Shown here in pieces: positions 11,440 through 23,395 of a stretch of DNA of 64,000 nt (position 1 is the first letter of the stretch; each line of letters opens with the position of its first letter). The notes beneath the pieces are model-generated. The model had not been told where the DNA came from and did no database searches. It saw only the letters and a list, made by a program, of their open reading frames with translations. The translations under genes were made by a program, and so were the position numbers. Origin of the DNA: Cepaea nemoralis (taxonomy: Eukaryota; Mollusca; Gastropoda; Stylommatophora; Helicidae); the NCBI GenBank assembly GCA_014155875.1, contig JACEFZ010027770.1, positions 135,001 to 199,000 of the forward strand, given 5' to 3'.

Positions 11440-11700
11440 TTCAGTTCAATGCCATGTAGTAATATATGTAAGTGCAAATCAGCTGTTTTGTTTGTTGTTC
11501 CAAATATAGAGTTCCTTTTATGTTGCTCGGGTGGAAGTCCCTATATAATATATAAATGTATATTAAAATATATAAATGCTGGACACTCAAAAAGATTATC
11601 TTGGATAGTCTTGAAAGGATATTTACAAAACAGACACTCACTTGGAAGTGAGACGTGTGCTGTGATTGTGGACTGTTTGCATGTATGGTAGGTAAATCAT
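11440..11700 (-). repeat. Possible LINE C-terminal remnant
   Basis: Read on the minus strand, 11560-11650 gives a segment with SECLFCK...LFECPAF. This resembles the C-x2-C...C zinc-binding tail at the end of many LINE ORF2 proteins, as in the clearer case near 39.3 kb. The surrounding sequence is AT-rich and unassigned. Confidence 0.35.
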
Positions 11701-12089
11701 ATTCTTAGTGAAATTTGATCATTGTGTTCTGGTCTTTCCTTGTCAGGTTTGTTGTCGTGGATTTCTGGATAAGGCATGTATTTGTATGCTTCCCTCTTTG
11801 TGTCTCCAGTGGTCCATCTGTTCATAGAAGTGTCTTTATTTACAGCTCGCACTATCTGCTCCGCCGATTTGACTTGTTGCTGTTGACGGTTGTTCTTGTC
11901 TAGATGCCTTTGCTCTATGGAGATATCAACAAGCTCAAGCTGACTACTGCTTTCTGTGGATATATTTATATTTATGGTTGAAGAAAACCAGATTCCTTCT
12001 ACACTAGCCTGTTCGTCTGGTCATCGCCAGGTGTGCTAGAATAACTAGATACATATTCACTGCACAATGACCATAGTGTTGTGATGTGT

Positions 12090-12400
12090 GGCTATCTGGT
12101 CTGTACTTAGACACTCTAACGATCTCACTAAAAGCTTTTGGAATGCATCATGACACTTGGGAGACTGCTGCCAAAACCGAAATTCGTGGCGTACATAAGT
12201 CGCAAGGGTGTAGCAACTTGTGAAGCAAACAGGACTGCAAGAACTGTGGGGGAAAAGGCTGGACAAAAAAAATGAGGAGATCCTCCTCTTGGAACGTCAG
12301 GCATTCTTTGCCCACATTGTCGAAGAACATTTCAAGCCAAAATAGGCCTTACCAGCCATCTTGGAACTATGGCTCCATACATTCAACCCCACTGGACGAA
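12090..12400 (+). pseudogene. LINE-E ORF2 C-terminus with C2H2 motif
   Basis: Conceptual translation near 12205-12260 gives GVATCEANRTARTV. A stop interrupts at about 12272, and near 12306-12355 the frame gives LCPHCRRTFQAKIGLTSHL. A CxxC...H zinc-finger-like end with 'ARIGL.SHLRTH' is a well known C-terminus of endonuclease/reverse-transcriptase LINEs. The rest of the polymerase is absent, as expected for a 5'-truncated copy. Confidence 0.7.
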
Positions 12401-13060
12401 ATGTATGGTCATCATCATTCTTGATGGACAAACACCAATTAGAGTAATCGTCCATAGATCAGTTCAGTCGGGTCTACCGTTGTCTAGATCCAGCAGAGGA
12501 GACAATGAGTCAGTGGAGATAATGAAATTCTAAGCAGGCGAATAAACCCCCAAAAACAAGCTACAGCTATGATCATGTTTCTCCAGTCCAGTGATTTCTG
12601 CTTCACAATTTGAGCACACCTTTCAACACGCTCCAAAGAGCTCTTCTAATAGACCATATTGGTATTGTATGTAAACTCCACAGAATGCTTTGTTGTGACA
12701 TTAATAGCAAGATCCTGCTCTAAATTCATGTAACCGCTCTTCCGGATGTGAGCTGAAGCTTTCTTGGGATGTAGACCGAAACCTGATTGGACTGGCACTT
12801 TTGTCTGTTGTTTCTACTCATCGTGCTCGGTTATCAGGTGATTGCAGACGAACTGTTAATGGTAAATTAGTCATTATTAGTGTGTCTTTAATGTATTTCA
12901 CTAGATGGTATCTGCCTTTGATTTCACAATGATTGTGTAGAATATGGAGTATCTGTGGGCACAGGAGCAACGACCGATCCTTTTTGTTTTTAAATAAAAG
13001 TGGCGCCTACTTCTTTGGTGCGATATAAGTCATCATTCTCACTCGACCCCTTTACGATAT
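12401..13060. other. No recognisable feature
   Basis: Short frames only. No shared repeat noticed. Confidence 0.4.
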
Positions 13061-13061
13061 A

Positions 13062-13508
13062 ATTTGGCTATGGCATTGGTTCTAGTTAGAACCTGTGCTT
13101 TTGTATGGATGTGAAGCATGGACAATGAGCAGACAAAATGAAAATCATCTGATGGTTGTGGAAATTTGGTTTCTGAGAAAAATGCAAAGAATACCATGGA
13201 CAAACAGAAAAACCCCATGACCAAGTCCCACAATAAACAAATTAAAACCGTAAACTGATTAGATAAATTAGATGTAGACATTCACAATTTTTGGTCACGT
13301 TATGAGAAGAAACAAATTGGCGAACTTGGTGACAACTGGCAAGATCGAAGGGAAGAGAACAAGGGGAGGACAGAGAAGAAAATAGCTCGATGGCTTGGTC
13401 ATGTAGTATGGTCGAGACAAAACATAGAGCTGATCCACGATTCTGGTGATCGAGTGAGATGGCAAATCATGACCGCCCACACTTACCGACATGGCACATA
13501 ATGATGAT
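13062..13508 (+). repeat. LINE-A 3' end, plus strand
   Basis: A decayed copy of the LINE-A reverse-transcriptase C-terminal region. It runs from the 'GAACCTGTGCTTTTGTATGG' segment (YGCEAW motif region) through GTTATGAGAAGAAACAAATT and GTGACAACTGGCAAGATCGA to the family end CGACATGGCACATAATGATG. The reading frame is broken in many places. Confidence 0.85.
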
Positions 13509-13754
13509 GTTTGGTTCTAGCACAAAACTGTGTTTTATTCTACGTAAATGTGTTCAGTTATCCACTGCTTGTCTTTTAGAATAGTTTAGACTCATTCTTC
13601 TGTATCTTTGATGGGTTTCTGGTGCAGCCGTTTCTTTCCAAATGTGAAGCCCTTCTAAATTCCTCTGACTTTGACTAGTTGATGTCAATGATCCCAGTGC
13701 CAGTACATATATTATAGGAGCTGCAATGATGAGATTTTAAAATGAAGTATACGG

Positions 13755-14010
13755 GATGCATTTCCTGCGAGGTTCCGGTGTTGGCTTCATGTCCAAAACT
13801 ACTGGGTTCGATCTCAGTATTGTAAAGGGAATTTTTCTAAGAACTAAAGTGGCTAATGATATCACACGCCCACCTGATCTCTTGGGTAGGGAGTAGAACA
13901 CTTAGCCTTCTATGATAAGAGAGGAAAATGGGAGGTTCCGTGTGCAACATGTGCAGGCTAAAATTCCCGTGGCAGAAAGAAAACGCAAAGAGTAGGCCTT
14001 AAGACCGCCG
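13755..14010 (+). repeat. Divergent SINE-C relative
   Basis: A B-box-like ACTGGGTTCGATCTCAG lies at about 13801. Further on, CCTGATCTCTTGGGTAGGGA and CCCGTGGCAG followed by AAAGAGTAGGCC align in order with the SINE-C body. It lacks the TTTAG tail. Confidence 0.5.
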
Positions 14011-15270
14011 TCCTAACAAAGTTATTAGGAAATAAAACTTTCCCATTGGTAGATACACCTCGAGACCTTGGATGGAATATGTCTAGCTTTGCACAAAACT
14101 TTCCACAAGCGTATGCCCACGTTGAACACAGTGACCTTCGAAAGTTGGCAAAAGGAATGAAACGGTGACGCAGATTGTATAAGTCAATAGTTAGTGTCGA
14201 AAGTGAATTCTGGTATTTGCAAGGATAACGATAGACGAGGACTACTGTAACATGTGTGTGATAAATATCATAGGTACGCTATCAGACAACCAAGAGAGAG
14301 GAACATATCCCTCGTTGATAACGTGTACCAAGTCAAGATTGATATAGATATTGATGCGGCATGTAATGGGTGTTGTGCTCACGGTATAAAGCTGTGTGAC
14401 CAGGGACCTGAGTGATGATCTTACATATACTGCAAGGCATCTTGTCTTTGATGTGTCCTGGCATCATATACTGCAAGGCGTTTTGTCTTTGATGTGTCCA
14501 GGCAGTGGCTAAGGAACATTGAGTTTGAATCATGGTTTGTGTAGCCTAAGCCTACCAGGCAAGTATGGTAAGAAGAGCAATCCTTATAGCTTAGTCACTA
14601 ATAGATATAAACAGTAAATGTGAATGGATATATTGTATTCAAGCAGCTATCAATACTTCGAGCTAACCTATAGATTAGTCACTATTAGACATACACAATA
14701 ATTTATCACTTGATTAGTGTATTCAATCATCAATCAGTACTTCCAGGGAGAGATCACTTGTATGGGATCATCTAGCTGAACTGTGTTCATCGGATATAAT
14801 CATCACTGTAGATGTGAGAAGGAAACTCCCGAGAGCTATAACATTGCAAGAAAGGGCTAGGGAGACATAAAACTGAATAATTTAAGTGGACGGGGAGCTG
14901 CCAGACAAGAACTTTTTCTTAAGGGCACAAGACCTTTGGTTAATAAACACAGAACTGGTGCAATCAGTCGATGTATGCTTGCGCAGGCGTTCAGGAGGAG
15001 ATCGGTGCACCTAAGGACCTGTCTGGACTGCAATGATGATGATCTTCATTAATCACTAATGACACACATTGAGAATATCTGTTAACCATAATTTCTTCTT
15101 TCGTTTCTTCGTTCAATTTCAGACGTGAGTATAGTTAAAGAATGCAGCTGGAGTCTGTTGACGTCTTTACAGAGTTTGTACTCACGATGTAATCCTAAGT
15201 AATTTATTCATATCCTCTAGAGCTTCAGTACGTTTATCACTTTACTTTTGAAAATTAGGATGCAGCGCGT
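14011..15270. other. Mostly unassigned; one 48-bp duplication
   Basis: A direct duplication of about 48 bases (ATATACTGCAAGGC..TTTGATGTGTCC) occupies 14425-14505. Otherwise I see no gene or shared repeat. A short 'GGACTGCAATGATGATGAT' near 15027 could be a LINE 3' tail. Confidence 0.4.
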
Positions 15271-15274
15271 ATGA

Positions 15275-15330
15275 GACTATGCGGAGTGCTGTGATGTCGG
15301 TTCTTGATTCAACTAAACTCAACTACTTTT
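15275..15330 (+). repeat. SINE tail fragment with AACTC end
   Basis: GAGTGCTGTGATGTCGGTTC followed by AACTAAACTCAACT matches the tail at 53.72 kb and resembles the SINE-C end (GTGCCGTGATGTTGATCC). Confidence 0.45.
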
Positions 15331-15339
15331 TTCTTTGCA

Positions 15340-15560
15340 TATACCTTACAGGACGTTGCAGTCAACATCGGCATTTTTCAGCTGCTATTGATGTACTAGG
15401 CAAGATTACGCTCAGTAGTTTGCCATGGCTTTCTGTGCGACCGGCTCATATATCCCGTAAGTTACCAACACGGCGAGAACCGCTAACAATTCTCGCGCAT
15501 GTTACGTTACTCACCAGAATATACTGGATTACGGAGAAAGACGTTAACCCGTAGGCCAGG
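15340..15560 (-). repeat. SINE-A variant with a different head
   Basis: The left part is the SINE-A 3' half (ACAGGACGTTGCAGTCAACA, GTTTGCCATGGCTTTCTG). The right part, which is the head, instead reads ACACGGCGAGAACCGC and GGATTACGGAGAAAG. The same variant head occurs at 19.89-20.12 kb, so it is a real subfamily. Confidence 0.7.
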
Positions 15561-15889
15561 TTACTTAAAATACATGTGTCTGTTTCGGCAACTATAACAA
15601 TAACATACATGAGAAATGACGGCTGCAGCAGGAAAAAACAATAGGACACACAAACAATTAGTCCTGGGAGGTAACCCGGTCAACAAATGCCTGAAGAAGT
15701 CGGATGTGTCGGCCGAAAGGTGCAAATATCGCAGCTCTGCTGTAAACAGGCACAACGCAGTTACATCTAAAACAACATTCGGTTCGACCGCAACAGATGA
15801 AGAAGAAAACAATTAGTGAGAGATACTAACCACAAACACAGTGCACACTATGCTTCTATTTCCAATAACATATAATGTTGATTTAATCA

Positions 15890-16146
15890 CATTCTTTCCT
15901 TAACATGACGTATTATTTTGTAAAAGGAAGTACCCAGATGCCCCATTACATAAATTCTAATATCAAGATAGAACTTTCTATACACTCTAATATTGTCATG
16001 GTCTTTGGACTCTAATATTGAAATATACCATCTTATAAATGAAATATGATTGACGTATTCTATAATTGCTAATATCAACACGTCACAATCCATCAAATAT
16101 ATTGCCATATTCTATATATTCTAGTTTAAAGAAGCTGTATAGCCAC
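15890..16146. repeat. AT-rich degenerate minisatellite, left part
   Basis: Variants of TTCTAATATTAAGAT recur every 30-40 bases. The array resumes at 16399 after a SINE-A insertion. Confidence 0.5.
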
Positions 16147-16157
16147 ACATTCTATTA

Positions 16158-16398
16158 GTTAGTTGCATATCCTTTACGGGACGTTTCAATCAACCCCAGC
16201 ATTGTTCGGCTGTTTGTGATTTCTTGTCAAGTGTACATTGTGTAGTTTGCCATTGCTTTCTGAACGACCGGCACTCATACCTTTGCATTGGAAACCAACG
16301 CAAGGCAGTCTGCTTCCAAATCGCCTGCAGCTGAGTTTCAAACGCAGTATGCCGGATTACGAACTACCTCTGTAACCTCTTCCTCACAGAGAGGGCAT
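16158..16398 (-). repeat. SINE-A, full length with target duplication
   Basis: A 241-bp minus-strand copy. It is flanked by the perfect 11-base duplication ACATTCTATTA at 16147-16157 and 16399-16409, which defines the element ends. The 3' end (left) begins GTTAGTTGCATATCC. The head (right) has GTTTGAAACTC on the minus strand as the B box. This is the best-delimited SINE-A here. Confidence 0.9.
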
Positions 16399-16700
16399 AC
16401 ATTCTATTACTGATTGTTAATTCGAGTATTAAGATACAACAACCTATAAATTCTAATATTAAGGTGCGCCAATGTATAGATTCCAATATGCTCATATTGT
16501 ATTTATCCTCACATTCAAATGTCTTATTTAGTAAATTTCCAGTATAATATGCTCCACTCTGCGCAAGTATTTTTTAATACATTACATTATATTAATACAA
16601 AATTTCTCAAATCAGAATCGATAATTCCAATTAAAAACGTCAAAATCCGACATCGCCCTACAGATTCAGACTCGAAGATGCCCAAATCAACAAGGTTTAA
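16399..16700. repeat. AT-rich degenerate minisatellite, right part
   Basis: Units such as CTATAAATTCTAATATTAAGG continue the array from 15.9-16.1 kb and then fade. Confidence 0.45.
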
Positions 16701-17990
16701 GCTCTAACACCCTCCCAGCAACCATCTATACTTGTTTGCCCCCTTCATCGTGCATCCCGTTCCGTCCAAACACTCTCATTCTATCTCCCAAATCATAATG
16801 CAGATTTCATTAGACATAAAAATTGCTTCCAACAGCATTTTCGTCTTTGGAAATCGTCCCCTTCTGCGATGCTAGATTTGTGCATTTCCGTAATTTAGTT
16901 TTCGCGGCGTTCTCCACTGAAGGGCAGACCTGGAGTTGAGAAGAATCGGCCCCCGGGTTTGATATGCAAATGAGTGGTCTGTGAGTCATGAAGACAGGGT
17001 GATGTCCCCAATGAAAACGTCCACACTTCAACGTTTTTTTTTTCTTTTTCAAATCTGAAGTCCCAACAGAATGACTGCTATCGGACAGAAGCCAAATCGG
17101 CCGTGTGGGCGGTGAAAGCCTGTGTTTGAGTGAGTGTGTGTTTGAATGAGTGTGCGTGTGTGTGAATGAGCACATGTGTTCGTTCTTGCTATGGCTCAAA
17201 CATGTATCCCATTAAAAGTCTAAGGAACCCAAGATCACATTTTCTTTTTTGCCTTTGCATCATTATCAAGACAGGGGCAGTAAATCGCTGGTTTTTAGCA
17301 CTAATAAACACACGAAGAGAACGATTGATTCCCCCTGGATGCAGAGAATAAGCCGTGATCTTTTTACCCCCTGCTTGCCATCATTCTCTACGCTAATTAT
17401 CTGCAGCAATTTCCTCACCTCGATTCACTGGACTTAATACTCGCTTCTTGGAAACATTACATTATAATCTTCTATGTTTTTACGTTTTACGACTTAACAT
17501 TATAGCAATGTTCTATGTTTTTAGGTTTTACGATTTAGATCACAGTAAATCTTCACCCGAACACTTAGCGAAGACTGCACCAAGGGCAAGAAAGATTGAA
17601 AACCCTGCCTTTCTAAGATACTTGAGGCCACGCCAGGAATGTAACATATTTTTTAGTAACTATCTTTAGTTTGGTTTTTTTTTTTTTTTTTACAATGTTG
17701 CATGTCCTTCGTATGATGTTGCCATCAATAAAAGGTTTAATTTCTAAGCAATGTTATGTTCAGTAGTTTGCCGTTTCTTTCTGAAACGACAACATGATGA
17801 AATCCAACTGACCGGTGAGTTAAACGTTGACCCCTTTCTGCCTCAGGTTGTCACTCTAATGTCATCTCTGCTTGTGTATGTGTGTGTGCTGTTGTGTTTT
17901 CTTGTTTGCAGATAAAGGCTTGTCGTAGAAACATTTCTGTTGTTAATTATTGCGATGTTGTCAAGCTCCCCTCTACTTCATGTTTTTCAG
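16701..17990. other. Unassigned sequence
   Basis: Contains a GTGT-rich patch near 17120-17165 and a T-run near 17675. No domain or shared repeat recognised. Confidence 0.4.
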
Positions 17991-18019
17991 TTGCATTTAC
18001 TGTACCATAAAGAAGTCTT

Positions 18020-18320
18020 TATGTCCCAAGTAGAAGTCTTTCTGGTCCAAGTAGGAGCCTTTATGTCTCAGGCAGATCCCAACGAGAAATCTTTCTCTCC
18101 CAAACAGAACCGTGTCTGTCTTGAACAGAGCTGTCCCAAAACAGAACCTTGCCTGTCCCAAACGGAATCATGTTGTCCCATGCAGAGCTTTGCCTGTCCT
18201 AAGCAGAACCTCATTTGTCCCAAACAGAACGTTATATGTCCCAAGCAGAACCTTGTCTTTTCAAAGTAGAATCTTTTCTGGCACAATATAATCTGTCTGT
18301 TCTGTGCCAAACAGAATGCT
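18020..18320. repeat. 21-bp minisatellite
   Basis: Variants of CCCAAGCAGAACCTTGTCTGT repeat at 21-base spacing (for example 18197, 18218, 18239). Because 21 is a multiple of three, one frame gives a seven-residue CPKQNLI-like repeat. No start context or flanking domain suggests a real protein. Confidence 0.85.
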
Positions 18321-18599
18321 TTCAGTTGTCAATTCCCAACAGTTTTGACGTCCAGCTCATTTGATACCAGACAATTTACCAAACTTCATTCGTAGCACTA
18401 TGTGAGAAAATCAACTAGGCTGCCCAATACTACACTTACTGAGACATCATCATCGTCAACAACATGTGCCCTGCCTGCTGATGCCCAATTTCAATCATTT
18501 CTACGATCCAGGTCCAAATACTCAGGATCAATTCCTCTGAAAATTTGCATGGGTCTAGTTCGTGATAAAGAAACGAGAAGACTCTAAGTCTAAAGTTAA

Positions 18600-18868
18600 A
18601 GTTAGTTACATATCCGTTACAGGACGTTTGCAGTCACAACCAGCATGTCTTATTTTTTTTTTTTTTTGCTGCCGTTGATGTCTTGGCAAGTTTACGTTCA
18701 GTAGTTTGCCATTGCTTTCTGAACGACCGGCACCCATATCATTTCGTTAAAAAAAAACAGCGCAACGTGATCTGCTGCCAAATCGCGCGCAGATGTGTTC
18801 CGAACGCTGGTATACGGGATCACGAACTGCGTCCGCATCCCTTTTGCCTTAGAGACCGGCACTCCAAG
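18600..18868 (-). repeat. SINE-A copy, minus strand
   Basis: GTTACATATCCGTTACAGGA at the left, GTTTGCCATTGCTTTCTGAA in the middle, and the tRNA-like head (AATCGCGCGCAGATGTGTTC, CGAACGCTGG) at the right. An internal T-run near 18652 is an expansion. Confidence 0.85.
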
Positions 18869-19099
18869 TCTGCTGGACAAAAATATTCAGAAATGGACAG
18901 GAAAATACGTAGCGAAAACTTACTTCTTTAGGCGTTTAGTAAATTACTTTTTAATGTTTTAACATACGAATAACTATTTAAGACTACAGTCTCCTCCCGC
19001 GGACCAGACAAGAAAATCTCAACTCAACGCCCGAACTAAATAACATCGGTGGGGATTCAGATTGTATACAACAACTATCCATACTATGCATATTATTTG

Positions 19100-19480
19100 G
19101 TGGGTATTCATAATCATCATCAGCATCAGCATCAACAACATCATCAGTATCATCAACATCATCAATGTCATCAACATCATCAATGTCATCAGCATCAGCG
19201 TATCATCAGCATCAGCATCAACAACATCATCAGTATCATCAACATCATCAATGTCATCAACATCATCAATGTCATCAGCATCAGCGTATCATCAGCATCA
19301 ACAACATCATCAGTATCATCAACATCATCAATGTCATCAACATCATCAATGTCATCAGCATCAGCGTATCATCAGCATCAGCATCAACAACATCATCAGT
19401 ATCATCAACATCATCAATTTCATCAACATCATCAATGTCATCAGCATCAGCGTATCATCAGCATCAGCAAGAGCCTTGTC
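19100..19480. repeat. ATC higher-order tandem repeat
   Basis: Four blocks of 81 to 87 bases, each built from CATCAG, CATCAA and TCATCAATG trinucleotide motifs and each ending CATCAGCGTATCATC. All block lengths are multiples of three, so all plus frames stay open and give HQ-, SS- or II-rich translations. I regard these as artefacts. Confidence 0.9.
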
Positions 19481-19887
19481 GACTAACATTATGTGACAGA
19501 CGAGGGTCAACCCGTTTGCAGACATGGCGTCATGACATGCGGTCACCAATCGTACCCCCCGCCTTCTGCAGACGTTGACCAGCTGACCAGTGGGTGACAC
19601 ATGCAGCGGTCAGACATTCACAGTGTGCGGGTAGTGGCGACTCGAAGGCTTTCAAAGTTATGACAGAAGGCCAGCCATGGTAGTAAGGGCCCCGTGGAAT
19701 CAATAATGATGGTTATCTCCATTGGTCGAAGTCAGTGGATATGGGGTTAGTGAACGCAGGTTTACTATTCCCCGATATGCCAGTTCGAAGATTCAAAATC
19801 AGCCGTCGGTGATTTATGGGATGATCACTTTAAGTGGAATTCGATGGTATGGGCGTCAGCAGTCTCGAAATCAATGGCAAACTTCTT

Positions 19888-20125
19888 TTTTTTTCGCATA
19901 TCCTTTACAGGACATCGCTGTCAACATCAGGATCTTTCAGCTTGGCTTGATTTATAGCTTGATTTCTTGGCAAGATTACGCTCAGTAGTTTGCCATTACT
20001 TTTGAGCGGCGGGTTAACTTATCCCTTAAATTACCAACGCGGCGAGAACCGCTTCCAATTCTCACGCGCTGCGTTACCCTACATGGATAAACGGGATTAC
20101 GGAGAAAGTCGTTTAACCCCTAAGC
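19888..20125 (-). repeat. SINE-A variant-head copy
   Basis: The 3' half starts GCATATCCTTTACAGGACAT. The right part shares CGGCGAGAACCGC and GGGATTACGGAGAAAG with the copy at 15.34 kb. Confidence 0.75.
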
Positions 20126-20154
20126 TCGCCTGATTCCCGGCTGAATGCTATCCT

Positions 20155-20337
20155 CGGGGGCGCCTTCTCTTCCCATGACCTTTTTGATACACATTTTAGG
20201 ATGGGTCGACATCCTAGGTCACTATTTAAAATCCCCCTCTCCCCCCCCCCCCCCCCCCCCCCCCCCCACTGCGAGTTCGAACTCATGACTACCGGATCGG
20301 AAGGCCAAGGTGTGGTTTCCACGCTACAGTGGCTCCC
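20155..20337 (-). repeat. SINE-E copy with poly-C expansion
   Basis: On the minus strand a tRNA-like head (right end, CCACTGTAGCGTGG ... AGTTCGAACTCG) precedes the SINE-E body (GGATGTCGACCCATCCTAAA). A run of about 30 C bases at 20240-20268 expands the body. Confidence 0.65.
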
Positions 20338-20348
20338 GTGTATATGGT

Positions 20349-20588
20349 TAGTTAGTTGCATATTCTTTACAGGACGTGTCAGTCCACGTATGGTTTGGTT
20401 GTTTGTGAATCCTGGACAAGTGTGCGTTCAGTAGATTGTCTTTGCTTTCTGAACGGCCGGCACTCGTACCATTAAATAAAAACCAACGCAAGGCGGTCTA
20501 CTTCCAGATAGCCCGCAGCTCTTTTTCGAACGCGGTATGCGGGATTACCAATTGAATTATTCGTAACCGCATCGTCACGGAGCCGGTT
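20349..20588 (-). repeat. SINE-A, full length with target duplication
   Basis: 240 bp, minus strand. It is flanked by GTGTATATGGT (20338-20348) and GTGTAGATGGT (20589-20599), an 11-base duplication with one mismatch. It inserted next to the head of the SINE-E copy. Confidence 0.85.
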
Positions 20589-20599
20589 GTGTAGATGGT

Positions 20600-21725
20600 G
20601 CAAGCCTCATATTTTCATGTTCTAATCAGCATTCAGCGAATGCCGTGATCATTGTCACACCGCCCGTCTTTACTCTCCAGATCATTTCCTGGTATATATT
20701 TATGGCAGGCTCAAACTGGCATGTGAGGTCAGTTAAAACAACCCTCCCCCCGATTAGAACACATATCCATAGGACCCCCCCCCCCTTTCCTCCTCAGGCA
20801 TGCGTGCTATCCACGACTCGACCACAACTTCCATCACTGTGGAAGTCGAAATAAAAATATCAGAACGGAAATACGCAACAGCAAAAACATATAATCAATT
20901 TATTAGCCAACATTGGCTACTCAAAGTTAGGTTGCTCTGCCCAAGTCGCTGTTGCTAGCAACTTTTATTTAATGAAATTATGTGGTTTTGGAATTCCGTA
21001 CTCTAACAGCTAAAATAATTGACTCTTGCAAACAATAGCTATTGCTATCTCCTGCAACTGAGAATCTGTGGCGTGACTAAAATAGGGAAAGTGGTGTTCA
21101 GCTACAGATCTGCACTTGGATTTAGCGCGTGTTGTAACAAAGGAATAAATAAACCGACTGTTAAAAAATAAAAATGAACCATGAATAAATCATACCCAAA
21201 TGCGAGAGCGATTTGTAGTCCAGAATATTTTACAAAAATGGACGTTTAACGATCTGACCTCATTAATGTTTATGAGTTTGATGGGTTATTGAGCGGGAGT
21301 GGGAAAGAGTACGATAGCTGGAGCTGTGATGAAAAAATCAGCAATCATTTCTCTCTGACAAGCAGGTTTTCAGACTTCCAACCTGATGAAATAATCATTA
21401 ATAAGCAAACGGTGTTCCATAAAGAACTTGATTTTTTTGACTTCGTTAAGCAATAATTACTAGGTTGTTGTCGCCTGTGGTTGTTCTGTCAAATATGGTT
21501 TTAAAACACTGTATGTAGGTCATGTAGGCTGTTTACGGATGGAAGGTTTTGAGTTATGTCTGCTGTCTTTCATTTAATCAATATGGATGCAGATGTGTTG
21601 ATCTGGGCAAAGTCAGAGGTTATAATGACCAAGGGATCGCATGATTTCCATGTTGGATGACCTGTGCAGACCATAGATTTGTTTCTTCTTGTTTAACTCT
21701 TCATCTTTTTCTCATCCTCCTTCTC
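20600..21725. other. Unassigned sequence
   Basis: A weak SINE-E-like stretch near 20650-20760 (CCGTCTTTACTCTCCAGATC) and a C-run at 20775. No gene recognised. Confidence 0.4.
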
Positions 21726-21734
21726 GTTGTTATA

Positions 21735-21863
21735 TTCATTCATTCATTCATTTATTCATTCTTCTTCTTCTTCTTCTTCTTCTTCTTCTTCTTCTTCTTC
21801 TTCTTCTTCTTCTTCTTCTTCTTCTTCTTCTTCTTCTTCTTCTTCTTCTTCTTCTTCTTCTTC
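21735..21863. repeat. ATTC then TTC microsatellite
   Basis: A few ATTC units, then an uninterrupted (TTC)n tract of about 100 bases. Confidence 0.95.
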
Positions 21864-22134
21864 AGCAATCAACGTTTGCTACGCGTCTTCTTCCGTCTCG
21901 GGTCACAAACAGGACTGTTGGACAGAGATCTTTACTGCTTCCCCCAGACTTTGTCTCGGAGAGTCCCTCCAGTTGGCTAGATTCCCTCCCTCAGTTCGGC
22001 GAAGTATTCAGTCCTGAATCAGTCCTGAAGCACATGCTTTAGTGGTTTAATGTATTGTTCCACATTTGCAAGTTACACCCGCTTGGCGGAGGTGTTCTCT
22101 AATACAATGTCTTGCGCCAACTCTTAGAAATGTT

Positions 22135-22995
22135 AGATCCTTTATCCAGTAGCATCTTTATAACATTTATCCAGTAGTACGCTTGTATAATTTATTCCGT
22201 AGCACGTTCATATCTTTTATCGAGTACCACCTTTATAACATTTATCCATTACCACCTTCATAACATTTATCCAGTACCACTTTTATAACATTTATCCAGT
22301 ACCACCTTTATAACATTTATCCAGTACCAACTTTATGTCATTTATCCATTACCACCTTTATAACATTTATCCAGTAGCACCTGTATGTTTTTATCCAGTA
22401 CCACCTTTATAACATTTATCCAGTAGCACCTTTATGTCTTGTATCCTGTACCACCTTTACAACATTTATCCAGTAGCACCATTATATCATTTATCCAGTT
22501 GAACGCTTATATCATTTATTCAGGAGCACGTTTATATTATTTATCCAGTAGCACCTTTATATCATTTATCCAGTAGGGCATTTATATCATTTATTCAGTA
22601 GCACGTTTATATCATTTATCCAGTAGAACGTTTATATCGTTTATCCAATGGCATCTTTATATAATTTATACAGTAGAAATCTTACGTCATTTATCCAGTA
22701 GCACGTTTATATCAATTATCCAGTAGCACCTTTGTATCATTTATTCGGTAACACTTGTATATCATTTATTCAGTAGCACCTTTATATCATGTATCCAGTA
22801 GCACCTTTATATCATTTATCCAGTAGCACCTTTGTATCATTTATCCGGTAGAAAAGTTATATCATTTATCCAGTAGAAAGCTTATATCATTTATCCAGTA
22901 GTACCTTTATATCATTTATCCGACAGAACTTTTATATCATTTATCCGGTGGCACATTTATCATAACATTTATCCAAAACACCTTTATATCTTTTA
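22135..22995. repeat. 25-bp minisatellite, about 34 units
   Basis: Units of the type TTATCCAGTAGCACCTTTAT plus ATCAT repeat head to tail with substitutions. Early units favour ACCACC..AACATT and later ones AGCACC..ATCATT, so there are sub-blocks. Confidence 0.92.
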
Positions 22996-23394
22996 TCCAA
23001 AAGCGGTGTCATTGATCGCGAGCTTTTCTATAAATCTAGCAGAAACCACTTCCCACCCTGACGAGACGGTTCCCATTGAATGTGCTGTGTATAAAACATG
23101 ATAAATTTCCATAAAAGAAATATTACATTTGGAGCGAGATCTAGTCTAGACGTAAGCTTGTAGGAAAACTTCTGGCTTGTGTTAACTATCTCTGTTTGCA
23201 TTCGTGTCAAGCTTGAGTGACGTATTCATACGGTTCAGACGCTATCGTTGATTGGATGATTTTTATCTCATTGAACTTTTCAAGTTCTACTGCTTAATAT
23301 ACTGAGGTTAAGAAGAGGAAAAATCTTGGATGGGTTAGGCCGGGGGAATTTTACAACAGGTTTGTTAGCCTGAGGATGTGGAGCCCTTTGAAGC
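22996..23394. other. No recognisable feature
   Basis: Only short frames. Nothing shared with other parts of the window. Confidence 0.4.
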
Positions 23395-23395
23395 A

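Noticed and set aside
19049..19578. Histidine/glutamine- and serine-rich frames in the ATC region
   Set aside because: All block lengths are multiples of three, so open frames are expected by chance.
22135..23000. CRISPR-like array
   Set aside because: Units are contiguous 25-mers without unique spacers, and the genome is clearly eukaryotic. The same holds for the 26-, 36- and 54-bp arrays.
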